A stretch of 64,000 bases of DNA, from NCBI GenBank assembly GCA_947179485.1, contig OX359248.1, positions 27,165,378 to 27,229,377 of the forward strand, given 5' to 3'. The notes under the pieces are model-generated. The model was not told the origin of the DNA, made no database searches, and saw nothing but the letters and a program-made list of their open reading frames with translations. Shown in pieces: positions 11,664-26,200 of this stretch (positions within the stretch are counted from its first letter, which is position 1; the number at the start of each line of letters is the position of its first letter). The stretch is from Allacma fusca (lineage: Eukaryota; Arthropoda; Collembola; Symphypleona; Sminthuridae). A program made the translations under genes and the position numbers.

Positions 11664-14239
11664 CTACATTATGGTACACTTCCGGCTGCTCGATACACGA
11701 CTAGCTTGTAAATGTGAGCTTCTTCGTCTGGTCGATGCCAAGACAGCTGCTTTGCCCTCTTGTACTAGTTCAGAACTTGTCAACAACTTTGTAATAATGC
11801 ATCGAAAGACGGTCTCAACATTTTTCCCTTCTTTTGCTGAAGTTTCAAAAAATGGGATTCCCAACCGTTCCCCGAGTTCCTACATACAGTTAGAAAAAAA
11901 ATCATGAGAGGTCTCAAAGTAAATTATCTTCAGAAAGCTTTTAAAAGCTTTCACTGTTAAATAGTTCTAATTGTAGCTTATAATCGAGTAAGTAAATTAG
12001 TAGGCTAAAAATGTCAGGCATATATTCCACCTAATTGGTGCTGCTAATGCAATAAAGAAGCACACAAGGGCTTTGTAAGGTAAAATTACTCACTTCTCCC
12101 CGAATCCTAGGAACTTCACGGCACTCCTCTAAGTCACATTTGTTCCCTACGATAATTCTGATAGCATCTTCTGGTCCATGTTCCTTTGTGATTTCATTCC
12201 AGCATTCCATACTATCAAACGTTTCGGCGTCCGCAACTGAATATACCATAAGTACTGCATGCTTCTTCCGGAGATGAAGTGGATAATGCAGTTGAAACTG
12301 TTGGGGTGTCACATAGCCGACGTCCCACTGCATGCACATATACATTTTGTACATCAAACAAAACAGAAATTGATTATTGTCTCCAAAGTACACTCCATCG
12401 AAATCAAATATCTTCGGTTGTGTTTAGTTTGCCTTTCATATCTTACTACTAGGTAAAATATTTATGCATTTTTAATCTGGAATCTCAATACTAACCAAAC
12501 AGAGTTTGATGTTGTTATCACCAACCCGGACTCCTTTCTCCAACTGTAAAGCAGAAAGTAAACACCCTTCAATGTAAACACGTACGTACTAGTATCTCGA
12601 ATACTAAATAATATTATTATTCTGAAATCCAGTTTTTATTATAAACAACAAACAACATTATATTTAACGCAAGACTTTGGACAAAATTGAAATAACTACG
12701 AATATGCATTTCTTTGAACCCTATTAGTATCAATGTTGTAAGTGTCTAATTAACATTTAAAATGGTCAGATAGCTACTGTAGAGCTATGGACGCTAGACG
12801 CTACTTTTAAAACAAAGTTTGTAAATTATTGTCAATTTTAACTACATTGTCTGTTGCTAAAGTCCGCATTGTCATCTACCAACTTCAACTAAAATAATAA
12901 TACTATACTAAAATCTAATGCACTAAATTATGTAAGCTACACATCTAAATTCCAGGATTTCACCTACTAAATTGATACCAATAGTTACGGGGGTATTGCC
13001 AGAGAATTGGTCCGTCTGAAACAAGAATCATTGATTTTTATTAATAAAATAATCTACAGCGTAGCTCCAAGTTCAATCATATTTTGCAACTTACTACAAA
13101 CTTTCTGTAGATGGATGATTTTCCCACGGCTGAAATGAAAACAAATCAATCAGCAAACTCTTGTCGGCACTCCCACAGTCCAATATTAAAAAAATGTAAG
13201 ATGAAAAATTTTGTTGTGTTTGTTGAGCTTACCGTCATTACCAACTACAGCAATGTGAAAGGTAGAGTCGCTGAAAAAAATAGAGATTGTTACGAAATCA
13301 ACTGCTTCTTCTGTAAACTATAATAATATTATAAGTATAATCTGACATGTAAGGACATCCATTACCTCGGGGTATTAGGGCTTTCAATGAAGTGGAGTTC
13401 AGCCAAGGGAGCGGATGTTCTGTCACTTGTTGTGGTAATAGTGGCTTCTTCCCCATTGCTTCCAAATTCTAAGCGTACCTCTTCGAAACTGTGGGAAATT
13501 ATTTGAGTGCATATATGAGTACAAGTATTACAACACAAACATATACACGGAATGTACATCAAAACAAACAGGAAGTGCAACATGGGCAAAGATTCATCTT
13601 CATGAGTTGTCCATGTCTTATAAAATATATTGTAAGAAGTAACAATTGAATGTGCTAGTTAGCACATAGTACATACCATAATGTCTCCCTTGCTGGGGTG
13701 GCCACTTCCACTGTTTTGACAGCAGGTGACTCAATCCCATAGAGTCTTGTGAGGGAACTGGTGCTCACAGGCTTTCTGCAAACCGGACATCTGGAACAAA
13801 GACCCCGTTATGAAACGTTTGGACACAAGCATATGTAAACAAAAGTCGCTGAGAAAACAAAATCTTACTTGCGATAAGCATGTCCATCAATCGCACTTTT
13901 GATACAGCTGTAGTGAAAAAGGTGACCGCATTTTGTGCACACGAAGTAGTCCCAAGTCACCTCTAGTATTCATCCCAAAGAAACAAATCCCATGAAAACA
14001 CAAACAAAATACTAGTTTACGCAACATTTCAATCAAAACCTTATTTACTCATTTCATATTGAGCCTAGTAATTCCCCCACTAGGAATGACAATAGACACT
14101 GAAGCACTCCAACTCCTTAAATTATAAAGTGTTCCCTTTCAAAGGAAGTTACAAAAGATATTAAAGACCCCTGCAGAGTTTCTATTTCTTTACCTGAATC
14201 AAAGCAGAGACAAATAGCACAAGCAAATCGGTCTGACAT
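11664..14239 (-). CDS. RING finger-Rab GTPase fusion protein, paralogue 2 (331 aa), atypical switch II
   Basis: Ten exons (14239-14194, 13962-13869, 13790-13677, 13488-13366, 13270-13233, 13129-13095, 13015-12968, 12543-12496, 12327-12094, 11879-11664) join in phase. Residues 7-51 are a RING-H2 (CAIC, CGHLFHYSC, CPVCR) whose first six ligands fall at the same residue numbers as in paralogue 1. The E2-contact Trp is replaced by Ala39. A linker of about 75 residues, acidic and Ser/Thr-rich, follows. The GTPase has P-loop GNDAVGKSS (136-144), switch I PVTIGINL, NKCD (244-247) and ETSAK. Switch II reads WDVGYVT instead of WDTAGQE, so both the invariant Gly and the catalytic Gln are absent. The C terminus is CTIM, a CaaX box favouring farnesylation. 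It shares every intron position of paralogue 1 and has two extra introns. It is probably GTP-locked or non-hydrolysing, which is inferred. Confidence 0.85.
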
Positions 14240-17200
14240 TTTTTATTAAAGTTTTGGAATATCAGTGTTTATTTTTTATCAATAAAAAAAACTTTTGTCC
14301 TTCAATTGTGCACACAGTCAGTACTGATACATAGGATAGCCTTGTAGCAAAATCTTGAGATTGAAAGATACATTCTTTCAATATATCCCCCTATCACTTT
14401 TATCTTTCACTTCTAGTTAATAAAATTATTGTAGTTACTCAAAGTCCAGGAAAAGCCCCGAGGAAACTATTTCAATGAACTGGAATAACTTGCAGACTTT
14501 TACTTTGACAGAGAACGAGTCAAGTGAACCAATACTATCAACTGATGTGAGTTAGTTACTCATTTGACAGAACAAAACACCCCACGGCTGCATGAAGTGA
14601 ACTTGACAGTTGTCTTACTACGTTCTAAATAAAGATCGTGTGAACTGAAAGTAAACTTCCTCATAATTAATCTTATCTTATGATGGTTTATCGAAGGCTT
14701 ATGAACCGACTGTATTCGACGCAGTCAGTTTTAAAAGGTTCGTCAGCCAGTGCTGTCAATTGAAACCTAAAATTTCCTCCCCAGTGCATCAGCTATACTA
14801 CTAATGCTAAAGCTAATAGCAATTAACCAACAAAAATATGACTTTATCTGTTGTTATGGCTGTGGTTGGAGTCATATGTACAATGTGCAGCAAGCGGGGG
14901 CTGCAAATGCTCCACCTTATCAGACCGTTTGTTTACTAACTCATCACAAGTATTTGTGTTGGGATATTTTGTTGAATTAGAATTAATTACTTGCCGTCGG
15001 TCGTTCGAGAAAACATAAGAAGCTTGTTCCTTGATGCCCTCTGCAATGACCTGTCGTAAAATTTATCTCCCTTGCATACTAATCTCCGTCGACTCCATCC
15101 CGACGACATGATTCCTGAATACGATCTTAAGCCCTTATGTATAGGGAGTGTTCAAAAAAATATAGTAGTCTGAAAACAATTGAAAACTTAGAAATTTCTA
15201 CAGTTCTGGACTGTCTGGTCCCTCATGGGCTCTCAACAGATACATAGATAGAATCTCCTGTCTACAACTGTCAGTATCAGTACACTTGAAATGAATAACA
15301 TCTGTACTTCCTGGTTAAATGGTTTCATACTGACACTTGACATTAGACTCTTTATGCTTGGATTTCCATCAAAAGAGTACGTGATTCTTTGTCATTCTTG
15401 CAAAAATACTAGTATGGGCAATTTGTTAGGTTCAACAATCCGGCAACATTTTATGGTGAGAATGGTGATTATCCTTTTTGTGATGCATGCGGTGAAAGAT
15501 GATACATCTCAAGTATCCCCACCTCCGACCAGACTGATTACAACTTTGCCCTCATTTACTTACCACATGTGTCCAGTAAAAAAGGGGGTAATTTACAGTA
15601 TTAAACATCTGCCTATCCTATGTACATATTTATTATTTTAGCACACGGTACGCAAACAATGTGGGTATATGTACGAATGAAATTGCATTTTACAATCCGA
15701 TATGTGAGCATGTGGGCATTTACTTTGCCATGAGTACTTACATAGTACAATGTAGCCCATACTCATACTCACATTTGACTGACCATTTCCCAAGGGGAAA
15801 GTTCAACGAATTCCCTTTGTCAAGTAAACATTAAACATATGATTAATTTGCCTGAGGTGTTATATGGCAGAGATTTGAAATACCACTTGACATTTCACTG
15901 GAAAAAGCTTTTGTATGCAAGTACTGGCCATCTAAATGACCATCCACGAGTTCTTGAATCAAAGGAACAAAAGTTGGGCTTGCATCTTTAAAGGATTATG
16001 TTTACGTTCGTGGGGCTGCATGTTTACATTCATATGGGTAATTCTTGCATACAAGTAATACGCATTAATCTGAGTGTTGGTGTAAGTTATTGAGTACACG
16101 TAATTATACATATAACCTTTATTAATAATATGATCTTTGTTTTAATCTTTCAAAGTCAACCTGCTTCAACTGCTTACGTCCATGCACTGTCATTCAGAAC
16201 AACTTCCGCCCTACATATATTATTTGAACGTTATTTCTCTGACGTTCTCAAGTCAGTATTTTTTCAATGTACTTGGGCTGTATACTTCCACGTGGCTTGT
16301 AAACACAAACAATACGATAGCAGAGCCTTAATGAGGTGCCTTCTACATTTTTGTCTAATTACATCCGTTCTATTTGGGTAAACAGAGCAGATCTTTATGG
16401 CATCGTAAACCGTTGGGGATTTGATGACTAATATCCTGAACATTTTATACATGGTACTAATACCAATGTAATGGTAACCTTTAAAAAAATATTTACAGAT
16501 GATTAGCTCCCGTGCAATTAACGCTCTCCTTCTGCTTGTCGTTTTTCTGTAGTGAAGTAAAATATGGTAAAATTAAAAATTAACCAGTGTCTCGGTATGT
16601 TGGAACAATTCTAAGTTAAAATAATTACTCGCATTGACGTAATCATGATCCAGACTCTTTTTTTATTCTCACACAATATTTCCCAGTGTAATGAACTTTC
16701 TGACGACTAACTTGCATTTTCAGCAAAATTTAAACCTAACATGTGCCCCATTTGCTGAAATGTGCTTTCTGAGCTTATCATTGTGGGTACATGAGGAAAT
16801 GTCATGAGAGGCTCTTTTCAAGTAATATTTCATTGATTTCAAATAAGAAAATAAGTATGTAGATATTTGAAAAGAATTTATTTAACTTCAACATAAATTG
16901 ATGTGGATATAACGATGTGCGATGTGCACATGTGACTCACTCGATGATTCTATGTAATTGTTTTGTACGGTAAACATTTTCCAGTAAATACCCAACCGCT
17001 CGTATGCACAGGTAAACTTTCCTGATATTAAATTGTTATACAGGGTGTAATCTCTGTAAGGGTAGCCTAAAACAAGCAAAATTTAATTCATATAGCTGCT
17101 TACGCATACATGAGGAGAAATCAACACATATGTATATATAATTATATATTGTCCAAATATTTTTAACACTCTACTGAGGAAGTCCTATAAAGGAGGGATG

Positions 17201-20200
17201 AATAGCGAGAGTACACTGTACCGGACACAAGGCAAAACACATGAGCATGCAATCTAAAGAAATAGCAACGCAAACAATAAAATCACTAAAAGAATGCTAA
17301 TATTAGAAATGATATCTGTCCCCGATAAAGGTTCCCACGGAAGCAAGCCTTACTTGTGAATCAAAAGCTTCATCAAAAATCTGATTTGAAATTGGATCTA
17401 GTTGTATTTGAAAGTTTGATTGTTATGAAACTAGAAGTTAGTTGAAACTGATTACTCTGTATCCTTAGAAGTCGAAAAGGCTTGAGTCGTCAATATGCAG
17501 GGGATGACATTCAAATAGGTAGAAAGGAAAATAACGAATCCTTGGCATGCGAATAATATATTTTAAGAATGAAAAGCATCGTACAGAGCTCAAGAAAAGA
17601 ATCATGAAATACATACAATTAAATACTTAGTAACGAGATCGGTGTCTTTGACGGAGTTACATATGCATATAAATAGATATGTGAGCCGTCTCGGTCTCTC
17701 TTTCAAGTATCCTCCTTTACCACGCATTTTCACAAAGAAGCCACGTCTCGAGAGACCGACAAGAGCGAGCGATTTCGATTGCAAAAATATTTCCTCAGCA
17801 TGTTCCTTAATCGTTTTAATGAATTCATGCTCTGGTCTCAAGGAAGAATCAAATAAGCTGATTACCTCATAGCCTATTTGGATCTTCTTCTTTGCTTTAC
17901 ATATGTATGCAAAAATGTAATTCTGTAGTCTTGTGCAAGAGGGATTGAAATTACAAAGAGGAACCGTATAGCAGTACTTAGCATCTTATCATCATTTCTG
18001 ATATTACCCTCATTGCCGGCATACTTGCTAACTTACATATGTATATAGAAGGAATTTTCGAGGTTGACTTTTCCCAATTTGCATGTGCATGCCAGGCACA
18101 AAGGGAAGACTGAAAGCTGGGGGGTAGAGAACTGAGAGAGGATAGCATCACACATGAAATTTTCAATTTTAAATCCGCATGCTTGACAGTCTGCCCGAAA
18201 AATTGTGAAAAGGCAATATTTGCCAATTATTTTGCAACTCTGCATTTACGAAAGAATGGAAATTTTATATGATTTGCATTTTCATTTTTTTTTTATCAAA
18301 GCACCAAATGGAGAAAGTAATCTTTACTCGGAAAGCCCTCACGCCTTGGCATTGTAATACTCATTGTCAATGCAAGAGCGGGGTATACTGCAAATTAATT
18401 TCGTCGGCTGATGTCATCATACATAAGCTATCTCCTTAATTCAATTTTATTGTAGTAAGCGGGAAAATGCGCCTAGACGAAAAATTCCTAAGTTCTTGAT
18501 TCCGTTCATTCCATCATCTAATCTTATTCTACCTTCAATAATTGAAAGGTATAAAAGCCTGCATTCAGGAATCAGGATATTTTAAATTGTAACTTTGAAT
18601 ACCTATGTAAGTATCTACTATATGAATTTCTTTAATTTACATATTGAAAAACTTTTTGCATGTTGAAGTTTCTAGATTTTTCGTGGTATTCTTTCGGAAG
18701 AGTGCTTGTAATCAAGTTTCACACGTGGCAATCGTAATCGTTTGTATTTGTATTTGTACCTTCGTAGACGATCATAGAAATTAGTTTTTGTCCTTTCTCG
18801 TTGAGTATGCTCAAACAGCAATTCAAGGGGCTGACTTTTACAGAAGCATATAGATACCTGTAAAACTAAAGTAGTTACTCTTCCTGAGAAAGGATTCCTC
18901 TTTTGTTACAGATATCCCTCTTTCCTGCTCAGGCTGAGCTTCATACCCGAAATTGCCCGAACTTTCCACAATGAAGTTAATAGCAGCTGATTTCCCATAC
19001 GTAATGTGTATGTATTAGCAGGGAAAGCATTTTTGAGATCATTTTTCTCCCCTCTCCTGGTACTGACACATGTAGGCCTCACAATGTGGCCGGGACAAAA
19101 CGCATGCATTGGTTGACGGTTAGTACATTAGCTTAATCCCCACGACATAAATGCTTTTATTCTTGGGATTTCAAGGAAATTGCTTCAGATGGAGATGTTT
19201 TGAGTACAATCCCAAAACATCTGTTACGTACTGAAACAACACGAGCAAAATCTGTGTTTTACTGTTCCTCCTTTGAGAGAACCTGGGTTACATCTTTATG
19301 ATCATGAAATTGCTCACTCCGTAGCTATAGTAGTGTGAGCTTCGAGCTTGGGGATAAATACCGAGAGAATCTATGGTGACTATAGGGTAGGGTAAAGCAC
19401 CCTGTTATATGTATGATTTCCGCCTATAGATGACATGTACGTAGAGTTTACATGGTATCTTTATTTATGAAAATCGTGTGGGACGCTTATTCATGGTTAC
19501 ATTGAGATGTAAAATTTGAGCCGCGAAAAAAAAAACATGTACATTGTAGTAGTGTGAATGTCCTTCGGTGAACAGTCTGACGGCCACAAGAGAGAATAAT
19601 AGATCTTAAGGAAGAAACCATGTGTCGCAAAATTGCCTTGATGTGGTTTTATTTCATGTATTTCCGTATGGAAAGCAAGATTTTACTTTATCTTGCACAA
19701 CTGGGTAGCCTATGTGTGCTGAAGGAAACTTTCAAAATGTCCTTTCTTCCTTAAAACCTCAACGCCATTATCCACGGACTTCTGAGTCACCCTAAAGCTA
19801 TTTTATATACTGGGACGATAAGAAAATACTTATGTACACTAAATCTTTCCCTCATGAAATTTTAAAGCATGACGGAGTAAACTGAAAGATATGCCTCATA
19901 TACTGTGCTCAATGTACTCATATAAATCATATAATCCTTGCATAAACACTTACAAGGTAATAACAGAATAACAGAATAACAGAAAGCAAACATTTTCACT
20001 TCTACTCACTGTCTACTTTCTTCCTATGTAGTAATAAGTCTCGAAGCAACGTCATAGCTCCTGAGGAGATTCGAGATTTTACGACATGGATAGACAGGAA
20101 ATACTGATATCGGGCCAGTGCAGGAGCAATGCACGATGTTCAAATTGTAGCAAAATTCTCTTCTCTTAATTACAGTGAAATTTTGTGGAAGAAGGCAGAT

Positions 20201-20718
20201 AAAAAATCACGTCTTTCAAAGTAGAACCTTAAGGTTAAAATCCCAGTAGATAAAAGAATGGTTAATTACTTGTTTCTACATCAGTAAGTAATTACATAAA
20301 CGGACATACCGTGCTCACTTTTTAATCAGCAAAAGTTATACAATTACCTGCATAATGGGAATAATTATTACTGTAAGTCATTTAAAAAAGATACAGTTTG
20401 GGCTGTACTAGTTTTGACAGAACAAAACTTACTCCATGCATTAGAGTATCTATACATTTGTGTATTTAATTAAAGGGATAAATGATCTCCGTGTCAATTA
20501 CAATGTAGCGAGGGCCCGAGCTCAATTAAGTTATATGAGTCAATATACATAAAACCTTTCGCTCTCATCTTTTTGCAAAAGGTTATGCTTTGGTTTCAGA
20601 ACCTGAAACAGAATTGATTGAAGTGGAGAAGTTCAAGTAGCCATTTGATATGGCACACTTGCGGTGTTTTGCAATTACACTGATTTCTTTGACACGACTC
20701 CTGCGGTAGTATTGATTA
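14240..20718. other. 6.5-kb intergenic region without recognised genes
   Basis: I see no exon with family similarity. Scattered open frames (15291-15641 +, 16130-16381 +, 17602-17905 -, 17978-18245 -) lack recognisable motifs. The region should include the promoter of RING-Rab 2 at its left end and the 3' UTR of the SLC9B gene at its right end. Short TACATATGTA-type palindromes occur. No RNA gene was recognised. Confidence 0.4.
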
Positions 20719-23258
20719 TTATTCCAGCCTGCTAACTTCATCCCGACTGGATCTCCGTCGTTGTAAAAATCTCGTCCCAGTGCACATAACTCCTAGTTCT
20801 CCTAGTGGAGCTGTCAGGAGGATGGTGAGGACGGCTATAGTGAGGACTTGAAGCCCAAGTTTTTCATCCGCTTCTCCCAATCCCATTTTTCTAATTGTAT
20901 CCAGTGCAACAGGCCCTATAGCAGCCTGACAAACCCAGACGTACATAAAATGAAAGGACAAAAGTTAAATAAAAACAGACAATGGAATCGGATTATTTTC
21001 ACAGGAATAATGATGACAACCGCTTTATAAACCACCCTAGAGAGAAACCTAAACCTTGTAAGAAATAAGGGAAGGGAAGATTTACTTGAACAGTGGCTTT
21101 GGGTGCCCAGGAGATCCCAGTAAAAAGTTTTTCTTTGACATTTAAATTAGCCCATCCTGCCATTAAAAATGTGACGATAAATCGAATCTAGTCAAGAGAA
21201 ATAAGAATTGGTAATAATCCGCTGACAAGGGCTGTTAGTTCACAGGGAGATATGGTTACAGACTGATGGTTGAACTTACCACAGATCCAACTACAATACA
21301 AATGAGGCCCAAAAGAACAACACGAGCCTCTAGAGTTCCAAGATCAATTTGACATCCGATGGCTCCGAATAGGAGCGGCTCGAACACGTACCACAGTAGA
21401 TAAAATATCCAGCATAAAATATCCTATGAGTGGATAAAAACATTCATGACTTGAATTTTTATTGGGACTGAGCAAAGAATAAACTTCCCACGCAAAAAAA
21501 TTTTTTTGAAGCAACTGTAAGAAAAACTCTATATGGATATATTAAATATATTACGGGGTCAGGTGAGAAGACTTTCCTCAGCCTCCACAAAGTCGATGCT
21601 GTTACAGCGGATGAGAGACATGCTAAAGCCCCTGCTCCGGAGTAGTCAAAATAGCGGAAGCCTAGGATGAGGATGACTCCTCCGCAGAAAGTCATTATGG
21701 CTCGGATAGCAGTGGAGTTGCGGTTATTCTGAGGAAGTCAGGGTTATATAATTTATGTACATACATACAGTTAAGAACTTAATTGCTGAACCATTCCAAC
21801 TTAATGTTCAATTAATTGAATCCACATGTCATTACCTTAAGCCATAAAGTGCTCCATTAAGGTATATGTATATATGTATATCTATATATAATTACTATCA
21901 CAAAATGATACAATCACCCATTGAACCTTTACCTGATGCTCGGAATTAAAAATCAAGCCAATCCCAACACCCCACCCGACCCCTGCAGCGAGTCCCATGA
22001 TAATTTCCAAGGGTCCTTGCAAAATTGACATGACGGTGCTTCCTTTGGAAAAAGCAAACCCGAGGGACACTCCGAACATTGAGATAGCCATAATGTTGTC
22101 CAAACTAGCAGATGCAATAATAATTGTGGGAATCCCTTTCTCAACACCATATCCTTGCTCACGGAGGGCCAGCAAACGAGGCACAACAACTGCAGGGGAT
22201 ACAGGTGCTACCACAAATCCGAGCATAAACGACCAGGCCCAAGGAAAGTCTAGGATAAAATGTGAGCATATTGCAACTCCAATTGCTTCCAAGACGGTGG
22301 GGCATACTCCTAATCTCAATACAAGTCCTTTCCTCTTCCATAATGTTGGCAAGTCTAATCCCAATCCAGCTCGAGTTAGAATTATGGCTAGCGCAATTTG
22401 TCTACAGGGGGGGAAAAAGAAAAAATATCACAAAATACCGTGTCCTTTAACACACTTCAATGTCGCCAGGGTAAATATTACGTACATACTCAAACAATGC
22501 AAAGGAATTACAGGGAACAAAGTCATATTAAGTTCTAAATAAATTTATCGGGTATTAAGGGGCGAAAAATATATCTGCAATATATTTTAAGAACCTAAAT
22601 CAAGCAATGCATATTGACTCTCACTCGATAGTCAGTACACGGATCATTACTCAAAACATTTAATAAAACTTCAAAAACTGTTACTCCTACTAAATAAAAT
22701 GTCGCGTGCTTCAAACCTGAGAAAAGATGACAAATCGGAGTTGAAGTTTTTCCCGAAATCTATATAAGGAATGTTCCGAATGGCTATTCCGACCCCCAGC
22801 ATGCCAACCATTGGTGGACAGTGCACCCATGACGCTAAGTAACCTGTGAAATATTAAAAATTTTGTAATTAAAATAAATCAGCGCATGCCTATCTACATA
22901 TTTATACAAAGCTAATGTTTACATTATAAAGGCCAAACTTACCAAAAATCCTGCCACCAACTTCCAACACGAAAAGTGTAAACACTTGACCACCCGGCAA
23001 GCATTCGGAATCAGTTAGTAAGAAGCCCACTAGCCACAGGAGACATGGGAGTGTTACAAATAAAAATAGCTCTTCCAGAATATTATGAAAGTTGAAATCT
23101 TGCAAGTATTTTATAACTGCACTACGTTCAGATTTAGTTCTGGGACTTAAAGATGCCACAGATTGGGATTCAGGTGTGTCCTGATTGCCCCGGATGCTCC
23201 CATTATCTTGATCCAGAAACCCTGGATTTTGGTAAGAGTGTAAACTGACGCTACCCAT
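20719..23258 (-). CDS. SLC9B2: NHA-type sodium/hydrogen antiporter (SLC9B family)
   Basis: This is a CPA2-family membrane cation/proton antiporter. Seven coding exons (23258-22943, 22843-22717, 22401-21933, 21728-21555, 21423-21280, 21187-21086, 20925-20719) give 512 residues, close to vertebrate SLC9B2. About a dozen hydrophobic segments follow a hydrophilic N tail of about 65 residues. Family blocks include LTRAGLGLDL, VAPVSPAVVVPRLL, GIPTIIIASASLDNIMAIS, GFAFSKGSTV, WAPKATVQAAIGPVALD and VLTIAVLTILLTAPLG. The ion-binding pair, normally Asp-Asp in NHA2 as I recall it, reads Asp249-Asn250. Coding starts 31 bp inside its exon, which opens after an acceptor at 23290, so a 5' UTR exon lies upstream. 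The Met chosen is the first in that exon. Which SLC9B subtype it is remains uncertain. Confidence 0.92.
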
Positions 23259-23289
23259 TGTAAAAACTGATAGTAAAAATATTAAACCT

Positions 23290-26200
23290 CTGGAAACAAC
23301 ACAGGAACTCAACTGTTATTAAAACAGATATTCCTTAAAGAACTGGATGGAATTCTAGGTAGATATTCGTTAAAAGCTCATTATTTCTTTCGACGTTTCA
23401 ATAACTGACTTTTTACTCCTTGCTGGAATTCCCAGTAATTCCTTTTCTATTTCAGTCACAATTCCCCACTGCACATTGGAAACTAAGCAGCTTTGTAGAA
23501 AATATTCTATTCATAAATTTTTGTAAAGGACACCGAGGAAGGCAAGTTGAACCATTGTGTTTTGCAGCCTAAATCAGAGGTACCTTGAGATAAGCTAATC
23601 AGTTTCGGGTACGTGATAATTTGAACTTGAATGCAATATTAATGTCTCACATTTGTAATTTTAATGTGCAAGTTCTTCGGCACAGGCTGCTTGTCTATGT
23701 TGACTAAATGTCAATGTCACTGAACAGTGTACCCTGAATATGCCTCAATCTCTTTATAAGTAAACATTCTGTTTATTCTCCCATTTTCTATAAACTGATA
23801 TTTAAATTTTATTGCAGCTACTGTATATGTAACTGGTTTATCTTTCTGTGTATTCCGAAGCATGTACCCTATTGATACTATTCTGTGCACTCTACCTTCA
23901 AAAATCAGTTCAAGTTCTTTCGACCTTTAGCAATTCCAAAATAAATCTACAAAGATGCATGTTTTTTTGTTCCGTTGGCAAGGATACGGGCATGTGTACT
24001 CTAATGAGTGGAAATTCAGAAGGGGGAATTCTCGTGCAGTCTTTTCAAGTGTATTTCCATTGTAAGATTGTAACCCTGTACCCCCCGACCTTTCTGCAGC
24101 GTGCATGCAAACGTGTGAAAAAAACTTGCTTACCTGTTATTATTCTGCCGGCTCTGGCAGATGTTTTAAGTAGTTGTAGTTTGAGATAAATTATGGGGAT
24201 ATTTATGCGATTAGAAGTGATTCAAGGAAACATTCTAGAGTAATTGTTATTTGGTTGCTCTGTGTGAAGCTACACAGTATTATGTTGTCAACGGAAATTT
24301 GTGTGAGTAATTACACTCACTCAAAGTAATAATTAATTTTACTCTAGTATTACATTTGTTTGTGGTGTTCATTAGTGTGAAATTTCTAGTATAAAGTAGG
24401 ACTGATATTGTAGATTTCGAAGAGAACAGAACAGAGGGGTTGAATCCAGCATCAGAAGTGTGAGGTAGTGAATAGTTTGAATAATAGCAGTTTTCAGTGG
24501 TTTCGATACTTAGATAACAAGTTAATAGCACTAGGCAAAGCTACTAGTATGGTCAAGGTAACAGGTTGCATGAGTGAGTTAATTTGTTTATAATTACTTA
24601 CTGTAAAGGCACTATGTAAAATTATGTATGTATATATTCAAATAGGGGGCTGTACACATTGCTCTCCAATTCCAGGCTTGTACGGTCATCAATGAACGCT
24701 TCTAAAGGTTACGGCAAAACTTTTGTCTCTCACACCCTAGCCCATGTAAGAGAACAAGATGAAGAAAAAGGGGGAAAGTCGGGATGTTTTTTGGAAAAAG
24801 AGAAATTTTGAAGTTCATGATTTTTTGCACGAATTTCTAAATTTTACAAATAGCTCGCCTTTCCTCTTTTAAGCCTCAGAATCAGCGACCGAGTGTACAT
24901 ATTTTTTCAAAGGTACGAGTGAATTTGCCGTAAAGGATATGGACATTCAAAATAAAAGTATCATTTAGATGTCGTCCCTAAAGTTATGCCTATAGTTACT
25001 TGTGTCATGATTCATATTGACGTCTGACGTCATTTAAAGGACAAAAATGACAACGTATTCTACGTACAACATTTCTAGATTGATGGTTATCTTTTGTCAT
25101 TTAAACATCAAACACTGGAAACAACGGTTGCATTTGATCTCAAACTTTTGCATGTCAACCATACTTCCAGAAGATACATTTTTGTTACAGTGAGTCCAGC
25201 AGTTATTTTTAACAAGTTGGAACACATTGACTGTCCCTGTCCCCTGAAATTCCTCGAAAATTGCCAGTTGTTAGAAATTGTGCACGGGGGCGAGTGCTCT
25301 GGGAAACAAATAGCAATTCCTAAGCATGACGAGTTCTAGTTAAATCTAATACACCAGCATTCTCAAAACCGTATAAATATTGTGAATCATGTTGTGTTTC
25401 ATTATAGAACACTTTATTGATTGTGAAAATTGAATTTACAAATAAATACTTCTCAACTTTAATCCTTTCATCACCGCTCCTCGCTGTACTTTATCGTTCA
25501 TGTTCCTTTGTGGTCACTTTAACAATAAGTAATTAAAATCTATGTACAGGGTACCAAGAATCCCCTGAGTTCATAGTTGGAGGAAAATGTAATATAAAAT
25601 CATCTTCCATAGTCACAAATTGAACCCATATAGGATCCAAAAATGTGAGGAAATTTTAATGAATTGTTTTATGAACTCGACATCAAAACAAACGTTTTGC
25701 TTTATTTCCATTTTGTCTCACATTCTCTGTCCCTGAGACTGTAATTGTTGGCTTGGATTTTTTCAAAGGATATTTTGATACAGATTTTAAAATTTGATTA
25801 ACAATTTTTGATCTTCAAAATTTCTGTTTTTCAGAGAAGCTCCTCTATTTCCTTTACCACTTTGTCGAGAGGTTTTGGGCTAAAGAAGTAAAACATTTGG
25901 AAAATCAGTTGCTAAAACATGGGAGAATGGAATATTTTTTATCCTTCCGCTCCTTACACAGGCCAGGGGTTCAAGTTTTATTAGCTCCAATTAGCTTTTC
26001 AATTATTTAATTCTTTGACCAGACATGGTATATACTTACTTTTACTGCACTATGATTGAAAACTGTTATGTTCACATGTCGCGTTGACCGGAAAATAGTA
26101 CTTTCTCAAGCAAGGAAAGTTAAACCATTACTTATTTTGTGCTTTTAATACACAGTACGTCGCAACTTATTGTACCCAATGTTTATTCTACAATACGGGA

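Noticed and set aside
15291-15641. 116-codon plus-strand frame
   Set aside because: No domain, no splice or promoter context; within chance expectation for 64 kb of AT-rich DNA.
17602-17905. Minus-strand frame containing EHEFIKTIKEHAEEIF and RGFFVKMRGKGG
   Set aside because: It is open for about 100 codons and looks protein-like, but I recognise no family, splice context or neighbour; kept out of the gene list.
21997-22542. 181-codon plus-strand open frame
   Set aside because: It is the antisense shadow of the largest SLC9B exon.
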